DNA of 64,000 nucleotides, from positions 11,846,187-11,910,186 of the forward strand of contig NW_025062475.1 in assembly GCF_000002995.4 (NCBI RefSeq), read 5' to 3'. Below are positions 1-11,553 of the stretch, piece by piece; position 1 is the stretch's first letter, and each line of letters starts with the position of its first letter. The notes under the pieces are model-generated. The model made no database searches and was not told where the DNA came from. It saw nothing but the letters and a program-made list of their open reading frames with translations. Source of the stretch: Brugia malayi (taxonomy: Eukaryota > Nematoda > Chromadorea > Rhabditida > Onchocercidae). Position numbers and translations under genes: made by a program.

Positions 1-220
1 TTTCTCTTTTTCATTTGAAATTTCATAAAATCATCAGAAAATTTTGCATTTAATTATTGATCAGTATTACACATTCATGAATAGCACAGCACCAAAACAC
101 ACCCATTGATTTATACCCATCCATTCACCATATCACATAACTAAACTAACTACTACCACTACCACTACTACTACTGCTACTCTATCATTCGATCATCATC
201 AAATGAGTTCCATACGAATA

Positions 221-274
221 ATGCGCAAGCGGTACGACGTATTATCTATGCGCAAGCGGTACGACGTATTATCT
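221..274. repeat. perfect 2 x 27-bp tandem duplication
   Basis: Two identical 27-bp units (221-247 and 248-274) begin ATGCGCAAGCGGTACGACGT. They are much more GC- and CpG-rich than their surroundings. Perfect identity suggests a recent duplication, or an assembly artefact. It lies inside the mab-5 intron. Confidence 0.9.
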
Positions 275-3200
275 ATCTATCTGCATTAGCAACACACACA
301 CACACATACACACCTGCCTCTTTCCTACAGTATACCATTATTGAATGAAATGAATAGAAATACTACGATGACTCGATTCCATCATTTTATTAATTCAATT
401 CAAACTATCTAACAAAAATGAGTAAAAATAAAAATCCCATTGCATTATCTGAAAAGAAAACAAAAATTTAAAAAGATGAAATAACTGTAGTGTTTAGAGA
501 TGAAATAGAAAAGAATGTTATCATTTTAAACTTATCATCTTCATCTATTTTCTTTCAGTAGGAAGAAAAAGAAAACAAAGCAAACATAATTATTTCTAAC
601 TATTATTTTGCAATCGATTTAAAAAATTCGGCATATAAAATAAAAAGGAAAAACTAAGAATGAGAAAAAGAAAGTAAACAAAAGTAAGTAAATAAATATG
701 AGAGGTCAATTTAATTAAATAATAAGAGATCATATCTCTTGAAGCTTATGTTCCTTTTTTCTTTTTTTTTTTCATAATATCTGTAATAGACAAATGAAAA
801 TTAATGATATCTGAAGTGAGTGCATTTATCATAAGCTAACTGTATCTGTAATAAATATAGGATAAGCTAGTTGGATATTATTTAATTATGAGTATATTAA
901 GATAATCTGATAGCATTATGACTGCTTATTGATGTATCAAGAATAATTGACTTGCATTTAGATTGTTGGAAAAACTGTCAAAGAATTATGAGAATGATAA
1001 TATGATAACATATGACACATGAAATATTGTACAGTTTGATAAAGTTTATCTAAAATTAATGAACGAATTAAACAGTTGTAAGCAGTAAATTAAAATGGTA
1101 ACAAGTGTCACAAGTTGGGAATGAAACTCGTCTGAATAGTAGTTCTCACGGGTTTCTGTTGAATGTAAGAAATTTGATAAAATTTATAGTCACCTATATT
1201 GGTAGCCTTTTGCTCTGCTGTTGCAAACTTTGAAATTAACGACTTTGTCTAATGATAAATTACAGCAAATACATGGGAACATTAATATAATTGGTAAATT
1301 TTAATAGTGCTTATAAAGAGTTAGAAATAAATATTGCTAATGAAGTAAGAGGGCTTTTGATTGAATCTTAATTAAATCATATATTAGATTAAGTCAGATT
1401 TTAATTTTCACACTAAAAAAAAAAAAAAAAAAAAAAACGAAATAAATAAACTATTCGTGGCATTTATTTTTTAAAAAATATTTTCAAAAATAGGTGTCTA
1501 TGAAAAAAAAAAAAATTTTTTTTATTTATAAAAAATTGTCTTTCGAAATGGTCCAAATTAATAAAAATTTTCCATCCATTTTCATTTTATACTTCTGAGT
1601 TAAAATGATAGCATAGATAGGTACTACTTAAATTATCAGTATGAGTTATTATAATGTTATAATAATAACAACAATAATGATAGTATCATATCATATCATA
1701 TCATTTTTGATTACTTACATATGTCAATCGTTTTTCTGAAAACACTACACATTCTTTAAAAGAAACTAATTTTTTATTCTATTACTGCTACTATTACTTC
1801 CATTATTACTGATAATGTAATAACTATCTTATAACAATTAAAAATAATAATAATAATAACGTAATAATAATTGATAATAATTATCATTAATAATAATGGT
1901 AATAATAATAACAATAATAATTCGTTCATATAATTGAAGTATGAATTGTAATAATTATTAGTGATGATAATCGTTCAAGCATTTTCATTCAACAAAATCA
2001 TTCTAATATTGAAATTTATTTGCTGATAAGATGTTAACAATTGATAATAGCAATTGAAGATGAGTCCATAAGAATGTTTCCCGAACCAAGGGCATCCATC
2101 TGTAAAGCAGTTAATCCAGCTTACTGATGAACAAATGTCTTCTGGGATTGGCGCTATTTTTTGAACTTTCTTTCAAATAAATCACACACAACAGTCTTTT
2201 TTTTTTTCGCTTTTTAGCATTGGTATTTATTTTATCTTAAAAAAATTCCCCACAATGCAAGCATTAAAAATTTCCCTTAGTCGTTTTAAAAATTTCTCAA
2301 AATTTTCAGTTTTACTGAATAATGTTTATCATTCATTAAAGAATGTTTGTACAATAATAAATTTTAATTAACAAATTCACTTAGGTATTCCTAATAGATT
2401 AATTAACTGTTAGTCAATTGTACTTGATTATATGATAAATAAATTTATCGATAAAGAAAATAATGAGAAAGAAAGTGATAAAGGAAATAATCATCGTATT
2501 CTAATAAATTTTAAATTATAATTGAAATTTTTGAAGAAATAAATAAGCGGAAGAATGAAAAAAGTGAAAATACTGACTAATCTAATCAATATGTCTGTAA
2601 TATGATCGATAGATTTGTATGTAAAATTATCAAATCTTATTATGGATAAAAATTCTAACTTTAAAATCCAACCATAAAATTTGGATTTTTATGAAATGAT
2701 CAATTTATTCTGCAACAGAATCATTTATTATACGAAGTTTTCAATGGTTTTAATTTAAATAAACTGTAATATAGATTCAAAAAACATTTTTTTTTTTCTA
2801 AAAAAAAAAAGAAGATAGAAAGAAAAAACCATTTCAAGCTGAAGTTTTAATTTTTTTTACCTGAAATAATTTTCTTTCTTTGAGATATGAAAAATTTCCA
2901 AATTTCAATATTATTAAAAATTTTTTAAATTAAAAAATATATGCAAACAATTTCAAAATTTTGCGTTGAATCGATTGGTAAACTGCAAAAACTAAACATT
3001 GTTAGGATATGAAGAAAGAAACAAAAAAGAGAGAGAGGGAGAGAGAGAGAGAGAGAGAGGGAAGAGAGGAAAAAAGGGAGGAAAAACATTCGATTTGAGC
3101 ATTTTTCCAATGGCATTGTCGTAATTCCATTTTATGGGTGTAGAAGAAATTTGGTTTCATATGAAAGATTCATTTCTCTCAGAGTCTGTCCTCTCTTAAC

Positions 3201-3918
3201 GGTAAACTTTCATGTGCTCAATTCCTTTTTTTTTTTTTTTGTTTAGAATGAATTTTAAAATTTTTTCGTGACAATGTTAAACAGTCAGTCAGTCAGTCAG
3301 TCGGTCCCTTCCTAAAACCATTCAAACCACAATGCCAGCATTACTGTATGTAAACTTTAATTAATTAACGAATTCGAAATGCAAATAAAATAATTAAATT
3401 ATCATTTAGAATTAACAGAAACATTGTACTCAATTATTCATTGGTTTTAAAATTGCAATATGCAAAATTACTGTATAGCTGATGACATCTGCTATTAGAA
3501 AAGAAATAACCTGATATGTTAATCGGATAATACAACGGATTTATTCACAGTGTTAAACTTGTTTTACACTTCCTAAATGTGACAAACTGCCAATCTCTTC
3601 AATGTGACAAGCTATCCATCTTCAGATCACTTTTTGAAATCAATAATATATATCCCTGTTTTCTTCCATCTTTTGATCATCACACATCATATTTGAAAAC
3701 AATAATATATCATTTTTTTTTTTTTTTTTTGAGTGTAAGTGCAATAGTCTCATTGTTATGACTAGTATTAAACTTAAACATAGTCAAATTTATAAGGTGG
3801 ACCTTGAACCCTCTCGAATAAGGGAAGTAATTTCGATGTCGCCTGTTGAACAGTTGCGCTCGTCCTCCTTACATATCCCGTCAATTCACACTCAATGGAT
3901 TTCTAGCAGCAAACATAT

Positions 3919-4080
3919 ACACACACACACACACATACACACATACGCACACGGACATTTGAGTTTTTCTCTTTTGATCTTTGCCGATAATTTATTAGCG
4001 GGACAAGCGCATTGCATATCACCAAAGCACAAACACACATACACACATACACACACACACACACACACACATACACCCAC
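3919..4080. repeat. paired CA microsatellites
   Basis: Two interrupted CA/ACAT dinucleotide tracts (about 3919-3952 and 4028-4080) flank roughly 75 bp of ordinary sequence. They create long spurious open frames on both strands. Confidence 0.85.
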
Positions 4081-4314
4081 AATATTAGCTATTTATTTTT
4101 GGAAACTAACAAAAATTTTAGTTTTAGTAAGCAAAAAAGAAAACTTAGGGAAAATTCCTAAAATTCAAAATTATATTTATCGTTGATTCATTCTAAGCAT
4201 TCATTCATTATCAAATGTATGATAATTCATTCTTTTTTCCATATAATTAGATAAAATAATGGTTTAGTTACTGTCAAAATAACAACGGAAAAATTCTTAT
4301 ATTATTTAAATATC

Positions 4315-4364
4315 AAATTTTTCTTGTTGAATTAAATTAAAAATTTTTCTTATTGAATTAAATT
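4315..4364. repeat. short tandem repeat, about 25 bp x 2
   Basis: Copies at 4315-4338 and 4341-4364 share a 24-bp sequence ending TTGAATTAAATT with one G/A difference, separated by two bases. No function is evident. Confidence 0.75.
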
Positions 4365-4480
4365 TAAATTTGAACATACTGCTGAGCATAAAATTTGAAC
4401 ACAATAATAATAAAGAATAATTTTTCCTTGTGTTATTATCATTATTAGATGTAATAATAATAACAATAACAATAGTAATG

Positions 4481-4514
<34 letters not shown>

Positions 4515-5566
4515 CAGTAGTAATGTTATCTACCTATTTGTAATATTTGTTATCAGAGAATGGCAAAGATGTATGTAGTAGCGTAGTGAGCATTTGATGC
4601 TAATATGAAGAAATTGTTCTTATCAATCAACAAAATTATAGCTTTAACATGTATTCATTATTCATTCCAAATTGCCATTCCTTTCTGTTATATTTATTCA
4701 ATCATTCAAAAAATAAATAAATAAAAAAATAAACGAAAAAAATAAAAGGAAAAACCACATTTCCGACTATAGCAAAAATCAAACTATCCGTTTCTTATTC
4801 CAACTAAATTGTCAAATATTTTTGAAATTTTAAATAACTTTTTCAAAAATATTTTTTGATTTTTTTATAAATTATTTATGACTTTATTTTTATTTATTAT
4901 TTATTTATTTATTTTTTTGGTTATAAAAACAATATATTTTTTGATTTACAAAATTCAACTAATTCACACAAATTTAACTAATTCATTCATTCATATTTAA
5001 CTCTTTTTATTCTATTTTTTGTACTATTTTTTATTTAACAATTTATCAATATCAGTTGTGAAGTTATACTACAATAATTAATTATTACCCAATAGTTTAA
5101 AGTAAATCTTGATCTATACTCTATCAATTCCACAAAAATTACGATAATGATAATAGGAATAACAGAAATGGCAAGAGAGAACATCATCAGATCAAAATAA
5201 AAAAAAAAAATTGATCTCTCCAGCAGATACCAATCAAATCACTTGCTACCGTATCATCTTTTTCTGCTATACTTTACATTGCTATCAGATAAAGATTGTA
5301 ATATTTTTTTACAAAGCAAATTTCTTCTCATAACAAAAATTTTCAAATGAGAAAATTAGCTCTGTGAATAATAAAGAAAAAAAGTATATTTGAATTAATT
5401 TTTAAATTATGAAATATTTTAAGCAATACTTAATTTGAAGTAAAACAAATTCACTTCTATGCAATGCAATTTTTACAATGAATAATTTATTTCCAATCAT
5501 ATTTATCTCTAATACAAATATTTTTTTTTTGTTTAAACACTTTCAAAACTTGTAAATTAGACTTAC

Positions 5567-8500
5567 CACTCATTTTCATCCATGGAAACACCGGCTGGTT
5601 AATTTGCACCGCTCGTTCACCACTTATCACCGGCAAATGCGATGTTGACGCTGGTTGTAAAGCATTATAGTTTGGAAATCTGTAAATTATACAATTTAAA
5701 ATAATAAAATTTCCAATGAAATTTATCTTATAGCAATGTTTTCAACACCACTTTCATTAATCCAAAGAAAAAAAAAAAGAAACTTAAGAGAGCAAAAAAT
5801 GATATGTCCTGTTTTATTTTGTGGCTATTTGAATCGAACATACTGATTAGAAGAAAAAGCTTTTTTTCTTAAAGGAAAGATTAATGATTAAAACTACTGC
5901 TTTCTTTTCAGTCACTTTTCTCAATAGCAAAAGGTCAGGTATTTATGTACTGCTTTTTCAAAGTCTGCCTATGAAATCCTTTCAAGTGTTAGAAATTCCT
6001 TTTCTTGAAAAAAAAATTTAAAAAAAACAAAAAAGTTTCATCAAAATAACAAGAGCTGAGTAGAAAATGGCCAATGTATTGTCCTAATGATAGACTAAAC
6101 TTCATTCCTAGCATTTTACAAAGTTTCAGAAATACAAAACAAAATAATTATAACATAAAATAAACCTTGTTGATAACAATTAAAAGTAAGTCTCATGGAA
6201 TAATGATAATAGAGATAATATAAGTAAAAATAATAAAGTAGTAAGACTGAAATAAGAATTTTTGTGTTGATTATGGAAAATGTAACATGAAGTGTTGTTG
6301 AATTTCATTGAAAATGAGTGCGATTGAACAAACTGAATTAATGGGAGGATACCCACAAACCATGACGATAAATGATGACAATAATGATGGCATAACGACG
6401 ATAACGATAAATTACGGTGATAATAATGATTATGATGACAACAATGATATGATGACAGCTAGATGACAATGCCAACAGGAATAACAATGACAGTAAACAC
6501 TTTTTTCCTATGTGAAAAAAATAATGTGACCTTCTCGACTTCTTATCCCTGCAATTCTCCCTCCTTTTTTTTCTTCTTCCCGTTCTTGTCATATTTTCTT
6601 GTGTCATCGTTCATGTCCGGTGACTGGTCAAGTGTACGATCGGTGTATATACGTATATATATATATATATACGTTGTATAAAGGATTGAAAGAGATGAGT
6701 GATGTAGACAGAGGGAAAGGGTAAAGATGGGTAAAAATTGGGGAATTGAAGGGAAAGAGTACATTCGGCCATTATCGTAAACGAGTCGTAAATCGAGCAG
6801 TAAAATGTAAATTATGTATGCAATATAAGGATGGGAAGATGTCAAATATACTGCACATGCATAGTCTATTAACGAAGAATAATCAGTGATAAAAATGATA
6901 TGAACAATAAAATAAATGATTGTACTTCTCAATCATTAAACATAAATAATCTTATGATAATAACTTAACTTATAATAGCTCATTATGCTAAGTAAAATTA
7001 CAGACATTATTGAAAAAAAATGATTATTGATTAATCGATCGATTATTATTTATTCCATTCTTTTACTAAGAAAAAAAAATCAATGAATATAATTTGAATG
7101 CTTTTATTCTTAATAAATAAAAAGCTAGAGAAGCATGGGAAAAAGATAAATAAATATGAAGCATAAATAAGCAATCATTCATTTGATAAAAACTTTTTTA
7201 AACTTATCAGAAAATATTGTTTACTGTAAAATGCTAAAGTAAATTTAATAGAATAAATTAAAAAATTATCAAAATAATCAATGGGATATTTAATAAATGT
7301 GAATATTATAAAAATGGTTAACTTTTTAAAATTAACATTAAATGATTATTGGAAAAAAATTGTAAATGTAAAGAAAGAGGAAATGATAGAAGAAATAGTG
7401 AACAGTTCGGCAGGTCGTAAATGAGCAATAAAAAGTAAATTATGTACGTTAGTAGGGTTCAAGTTTCCTATTCAAACCACTGGGTTAACTTTTGCTCACA
7501 TTTTTTCAATCCATCATCGAATGTCAAAAAAATAAATATCTAAAGTTTTTTGAATTCATTCATTTTGTGATCATAAACTATAAACAAATATTTATCAATA
7601 AAAATCAATAAATATTAATCAACACAAATATTCGTAACAGCTACCACTGAAATACTTCGTTTGAAAGTGAAAAAAAAATTATTGTAGTAATATTTTTTAG
7701 TAAGTGTTAATTACATTTATTATTATCACATTTTCTAAAAAGCCAAATACAGTATTTTCTATACTTCAATCTATTTATCAAATAATTTTAAAAATATATT
7801 TAAATTTCTAGCAAAAGTGTTAAAATAATTTTATTTTTAAGTTATGCATTACAAAACAACATTATCAGTTTTACTTAAATTCTTTAAAAGATTAGCTAAG
7901 AAAATGATAACAAAATCATTAGCAGTATATACTTATTATTTTACAGTATTGTTCTTCTATAGATTGAAATAACTTATTTGTTTTACAAAACTGACATAAT
8001 AATTAATTTTTGAAATTTGCTGATAATAGCATCACACTCTATCATCGCACAATTTATACTTACTATTGTTTGAGGAAGAATTATAACTGCTTTTAATATT
8101 TTCTTTTTTTTATGAGTAAGCATAATTTTACGAATATTTGATAAATTTTAATTGCAAAAAAAAAAAAAAAATCTATTATTATATTTAGGATTTTAGAATG
8201 ATTTGCTAATACAAATGCTTCTATAATTTTGAAGTTAAAGAAACAATAGTGAAATTGTTTGAGAGATAGTTAAAGAAAGATAACAAATTCAGTAACAAAA
8301 TATTCTATTTTATTACAATTGGAAATTACTTAATGAATTTAAATAACTTATTTACCAATTAAATGTATGTTACAGCAACATAATACAATAAAATATTGTG
8401 TGTTTAATTACAAATTACAACATTGTACAATTCATTGATACATGGAAAATACACAATAATAAATGTACAATTTTACTTAAATACTTGGTACTTACCTAAT

Positions 8501-10029
8501 GGTAAGTTGTTTTTTCAGTTAGAAAACTATCAGAAATGTTAAACTTTAAAAATTATCTGATAACAAAGTTATAGGTTATAAGACAATAATAAAATTTCAA
8601 AATATATTTCACAAATAAGTATATTTGTTTTGATAATTAGTAATTGCTGATTGACAGTGCTTTAAGTTGGATGAAGCATCAGAGAGAGCCGGTGACAGTT
8701 AAAACCAATCATTTTTCACTACTTTAATTTTAGGGTTGCAAAAAAAAAAAAAAACAAAACAAAACCAGTTCATGGCAGTATAACAGATACCCAACAAAAT
8801 ATATTTCATGATTTTTTTCCGCAAATTTTGAATCAATTTCTAAAATTCTAAAACGAGAAATTTCATTTCATTTATGTTTGATAGAATGAAAATGAAAAGT
8901 GCTCTACAAGAAATGTTTAAGTGGCTTGCTGAAATGATTGCAAAAAAAAAAAAAAAAATGTCGGGAAATTTCAAAGCTTTGTACTAGTGGCTGAAAAATT
9001 TTAAACTTTCAAAAGATTACTGAGAAATTGACAAAATCAAAATTGATATATGTTATAAGATAAATAAGAGAAAGAAGGAAGAGAAAGCATTAAGAATCCT
9101 GAAATAACTAAAACTGAATATGCAAAAGTTTCTATGATTGATATATGGTAGCAAATCTTGTAAGTTCCTACTTTCAATTCCATTTTTCCAATCATTTTTG
9201 TAATGTCTTATGATTTATTTTCAACAAAAGATTTTTGTTTTGTTTTGTTTTTGTTTTTTTTTTTTTTTATTTTTTAAATATATGTAATTTAAAAAAAAAA
9301 AAAAAAAACGGAAACCTTCTTAAATGACCTAATTTCAATAATTGGTATAAACACATAACCAGGAATGAAACTAAAAATCACTTCCAGAAATCCATTTATT
9401 TTTTTAGACCTACTAGTTTCTTGAATGAAGAAAAAAAAAGTGGAATTAGTTGGAGGTAACCTAAAATTGTAGTTCAACTGATAAATTTTTACACCATTAC
9501 TACTATCAATTTATAGTTAGGCAAATGACATAAATAAAGAAAAAAAAAGTGAAATGAAGAAAATTAGGGATGTTCGAATTGAAGAGAGAATAATTTGGGC
9601 AAATCTGATCTTATTAAGATTTGAACTAATAATTTTAGCAATAATCCTCATAGTTTCTATAAAAAAAAATAAAATATTTTACTATTTCAGATAAATACTT
9701 CTCCAAAATAGAAGTGCCAATTTATAAAAAAAAAAAAAAGAAAAATATTGAGTCAAATAATTTATTTGAATTTTAACAATTTAAATAATAAATGCAAACG
9801 CTTAAATGGCTTACGTGCTTGATGATTCGACCCATTGCGCAGCAGCACCAAGCATATTTTTCATATTATTCATATAATTTTGGGCAGGATATAGCAGCGG
9901 ATCATAAGCTGCTGCTGCAACCGCAACTTTTTGATGCGTAGCTGCGGCACTAGCTGCCTGACTAACGTGTTGACTCCAGTAAGGCTGTACGGTAGGCGAA
10001 TCATCAGGACTTTGCCAACTGGGATACAT
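5567..10029 (-). CDS. mab-5: Hox protein, mab-5-like (5' part; homeodomain exon outside window)
   Basis: Sequence-specific transcription factor of the Hox family, expected to act in the nucleus in posterior patterning and neuroblast migration, as MAB-5 does in C. elegans. Exon 1 is 10029..9815 and encodes 71 residues beginning MYPSWQSPDDS, then two bases (AC) before donor GTAAGC. Exon 2 is 5679..5567, after acceptor TTTACAG; its first base completes a Thr codon. It ends with VFPWMKMSG, the YPWM-type hexapeptide that contacts Exd/Pbx (CEH-20 class) partners, then donor GTAAGT in phase 1. The phase match supports the join. An in-frame TAG four codons before the ATG supports the start. About 109 residues are visible and alanine runs are present. 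The choice of mab-5 rests on the MYPxW start, the FPWMKM hexapeptide and the position next to egl-5. lin-39 or another central Hox gene cannot be excluded without the homeodomain. Confidence 0.8.
6785..6820. promoter_or_regulatory. duplicated intronic element, copy 1 (posterior-Hox-like site)
   Basis: This 36-bp segment starts GTCGTAAAT and ends AAATTATGTATG. It matches a second copy at 7414-7448 at about 32 of 36 positions, with one gap. GTCGTAAA is the reverse complement of TTTACGAC, the sequence preferred by Abd-B/Hox9-type proteins. Binding here is inference. Confidence 0.45.
7414..7448. promoter_or_regulatory. duplicated intronic element, copy 2 (posterior-Hox-like site)
   Basis: Second copy of the 36-bp element, 629 bp further into the same intron. 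It keeps GTCGTAAAT, GAGCA and GTAAATTATGTA; differences are one deleted C and three substitutions. Confidence 0.45.
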
Positions 10030-10067
10030 CGACGTGAACTACCGTATAATGTATTATCCAGCCTGTA
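10030..10067 (-). promoter_or_regulatory. 5' UTR and trans-splice/cis-splice acceptor of the mab-5-like gene
   Basis: On the minus strand the sequence ATTTTACAG ends at 10063, giving a 33-nt leader (10062..10030) before the ATG. Nematode mRNAs often receive a spliced leader at such a site close to the start codon. An upstream non-coding exon is the alternative. Confidence 0.5.
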
Positions 10068-10639
10068 AAATTGCTCTCTGTTTTGGAGTATTATAAACTT
10101 GCCTTAGTGTAATCTAATAAGTTCGTAAAATGGGATCGAAGAATTAACGAGCAATGGCATTTCATTCCAGTAAAATGGGGAGTGTCTGTTATCAAATTAA
10201 GAGGAATGGGAGGATTAAGCAACAAAATGTCAACATTTACAACGATAATTAATTATTTCTCATTAAGTATCAATTTCTATTTAATTTAAATGAAAAAAGT
10301 AGCTATTTTAAAAAAAGGGTAAATATCATCTTTTTGTAATTAATTTACATATTAGAAATATAGAAAGAGAGAAAAAATTGAAAGTGTAAAAATTTAAAAA
10401 AGAAGTGATAAATTCTTGCTTGTTTTTACACGTTTATCAATTATTATAAAGTGTCTATTTTCCTTACGCCACCTTCCAATTATCATCTTTCTTTACGCTT
10501 CATCAATTGCCTGCAAAAATGCCATCCTAAATCATCGGCCAATCGCAATAATGGGTAATTTGAGAGGAAATAATGGGATAAGTTTCAATAAGGTGAAGTA
10601 AATGGTACCATTTGTAAGGCACCTAATGATAATATAATA
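10068..10639. other. upstream flank of the mab-5-like gene, no gene seen
   Basis: Mixed-composition non-coding DNA just upstream of mab-5. A patch at about 10,490-10,600 is less AT-rich and contains GGCCAATCG and two AATGGG(A)TAA-like words. I see no supported exon. Confidence 0.5.
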
Positions 10640-10716
10640 AGGATGATGATGATAATGATGATGGGGCGTGCTATACTGCCTCTGTCGGGATGGTAGAGCA
10701 GGGCGGACTGCAGCAT

Positions 10717-10750
10717 GCAGGGCTGGCTGCAACCCTGCAGGCAGCCCTGC
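10717..10750. repeat. GC-rich inverted repeat (hairpin)
   Basis: Arms 10717-10730 (GCAGGGCTGGCTGC) and 10737-10750 (GCAGGCAGCCCTGC) pair at 13 of 14 positions around a 6-nt loop. The related words GCAGGGCGGACTGCA and GCAGGGCTGGCTGCA also form a direct repeat here. Confidence 0.85.
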
Positions 10751-11051
10751 CAATACATTCGTCCTCCGCCTCCTTGTCTCCTTCGCCGTTGTCGTTGTCG
10801 TCCTCGTCGTCGTGATGATCGGTCAGAGTAATACGAGACCCCCTCCCTCTTCCACCTCCTCTCCATTCCTCTGTACCTCTCTGAGCATCTTCAGCTCGGT
10901 CTAACCCTCCTCTACTCCTCCTTCAGCCTCTTATCGGCAAGATCAAAAGAGTCCCGCCTCTACCCCGTCAACAACCAATGAGAAAGAAGCCCAATGGATG
11001 CGAGCATCTTTGATGTATGCCGCCAACTGGCTCCTGAACCCATAAAACAAT

Positions 11052-11060
11052 GTCGTAAAT
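11052..11060 (+). promoter_or_regulatory. GTCGTAAAT site, third copy
   Basis: Single word identical to the start of the duplicated intron element, lying about 1 kb upstream of the mab-5 leader. A posterior-Hox binding role is inferred from sequence only. Confidence 0.3.
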
Positions 11061-11148
11061 TTTTCTTCAGAGCTGAGCTCGCCGAACTGGGATGATGAAC
11101 TCTTCCTTCTCCCCATCTCCGATAAGCTGATACGTGCTTGACTTCTCA

Positions 11149-11178
11149 AGCAGTTCACGGATGGACGGATGAACTGCT
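11149..11178. repeat. 9-bp inverted repeat with 12-bp spacer
   Basis: AGCAGTTCA (11149-11157) and TGAACTGCT (11170-11178) are perfect inverted arms. They sit within the GC-richer block. Confidence 0.75.
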
Positions 11179-11519
11179 CAACTTCACTTGGCTCGACTAC
11201 CCCTTTTGCGGGGTAAATTTTCTGTCTAATTCGTTTCAAATATTCAACTTTCAAAAGATGCTATCACTTCATCATCTTATCCTTCTTCTCTTTCACTCTC
11301 TGCTCGTTCTATTTACCTATCTATCTACCTACTATTACCTTAACATCTTTTCATTCCAGTGCATTCAAATAAACCTGATTCTGCTTCAACCTCTCCTTAT
11401 GATTTCTTCTCATCATCATGATTTACTCCATTCTTCTCTTTTCCTCTCTTTTCTCTCCTCTCTCTCTCATAATATTGTCTCCTCATTCTGGATGATCTAA
11501 TTGGTGGAAACATAATAGC

Positions 11520-11553
11520 TTATTTCAACTTTGAAAGTTCAAAGTTGAAATAA
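11520..11553. repeat. perfect 16-bp inverted repeat with 2-bp spacer
   Basis: TTATTTCAACTTTGAA (11520-11535), AG, then TTCAAAGTTGAAATAA (11538-11553). After one mismatch, three further outer bases pair (TAG/CTA), giving 19 of 20 positions. It is about 1.5 kb upstream of mab-5. Confidence 0.9.

Larger units (their letters stand above)
1..5566 (-). other. partial intron 2 of the mab-5-like gene
   Basis: This stretch follows the FPWM exon on the minus strand and should lead to the homeodomain exon. I looked for the reverse complement of a K(I/V)WFQNRRMK coding stretch and found none, so that exon is probably left of the window. The sequence is AT-rich with poly-A/T runs, a GA tract near 3028-3062, a CAGT run near 3282-3302 and CA tracts. 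Two less AT-rich patches (about 2075-2165 and 3780-3910) stand out and are discussed as findings. No convincing exon is seen. Confidence 0.6.
5680..9814 (-). other. intron 1 of the mab-5-like gene
   Basis: A 4.1-kb intron bounded by GTAAGC (minus-strand donor at 9814) and TTTACAG (acceptor at 5680-5682). It contains an ATG/GAT-rich low-complexity patch near 6355-6470, an AT dinucleotide run near 6650-6672, poly-A/T tracts, and two copies of a 36-bp element starting with GTCGTAAAT. No additional exon is recognised. Confidence 0.75.
10640..11260. promoter_or_regulatory. GC-richer block upstream of mab-5
   Basis: Unusually GC- and CpG-rich for this window. It contains a strong hairpin (10717-10750), a CCAATGAG/CCCAATGG pair near 10,975-10,997, a GTCGTAAAT site (11052-11060) and a 9-bp inverted repeat (11149-11178). 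The minus strand is open at 10943-11254 (103 codons, MKVEYLKRIRQKIYPAKG at its start), which I do not recognise. The block may be a promoter or 5' non-coding exon of mab-5, an enhancer, or a decayed inserted sequence. Confidence 0.4.

Noticed and set aside
3758..4186. 142-codon plus-strand open frame with poly-His/Thr and its minus-strand shadow
   Set aside because: Its length comes from CA microsatellites, which lack stops. The non-repeat start has no clear splice sites, though the 3780-3910 patch is slightly GC-richer.
1..5566. Search for the mab-5 homeodomain exon
   Set aside because: No minus-strand sequence encoding WFQNRR was found by eye, so the exon is assumed to be outside the window.
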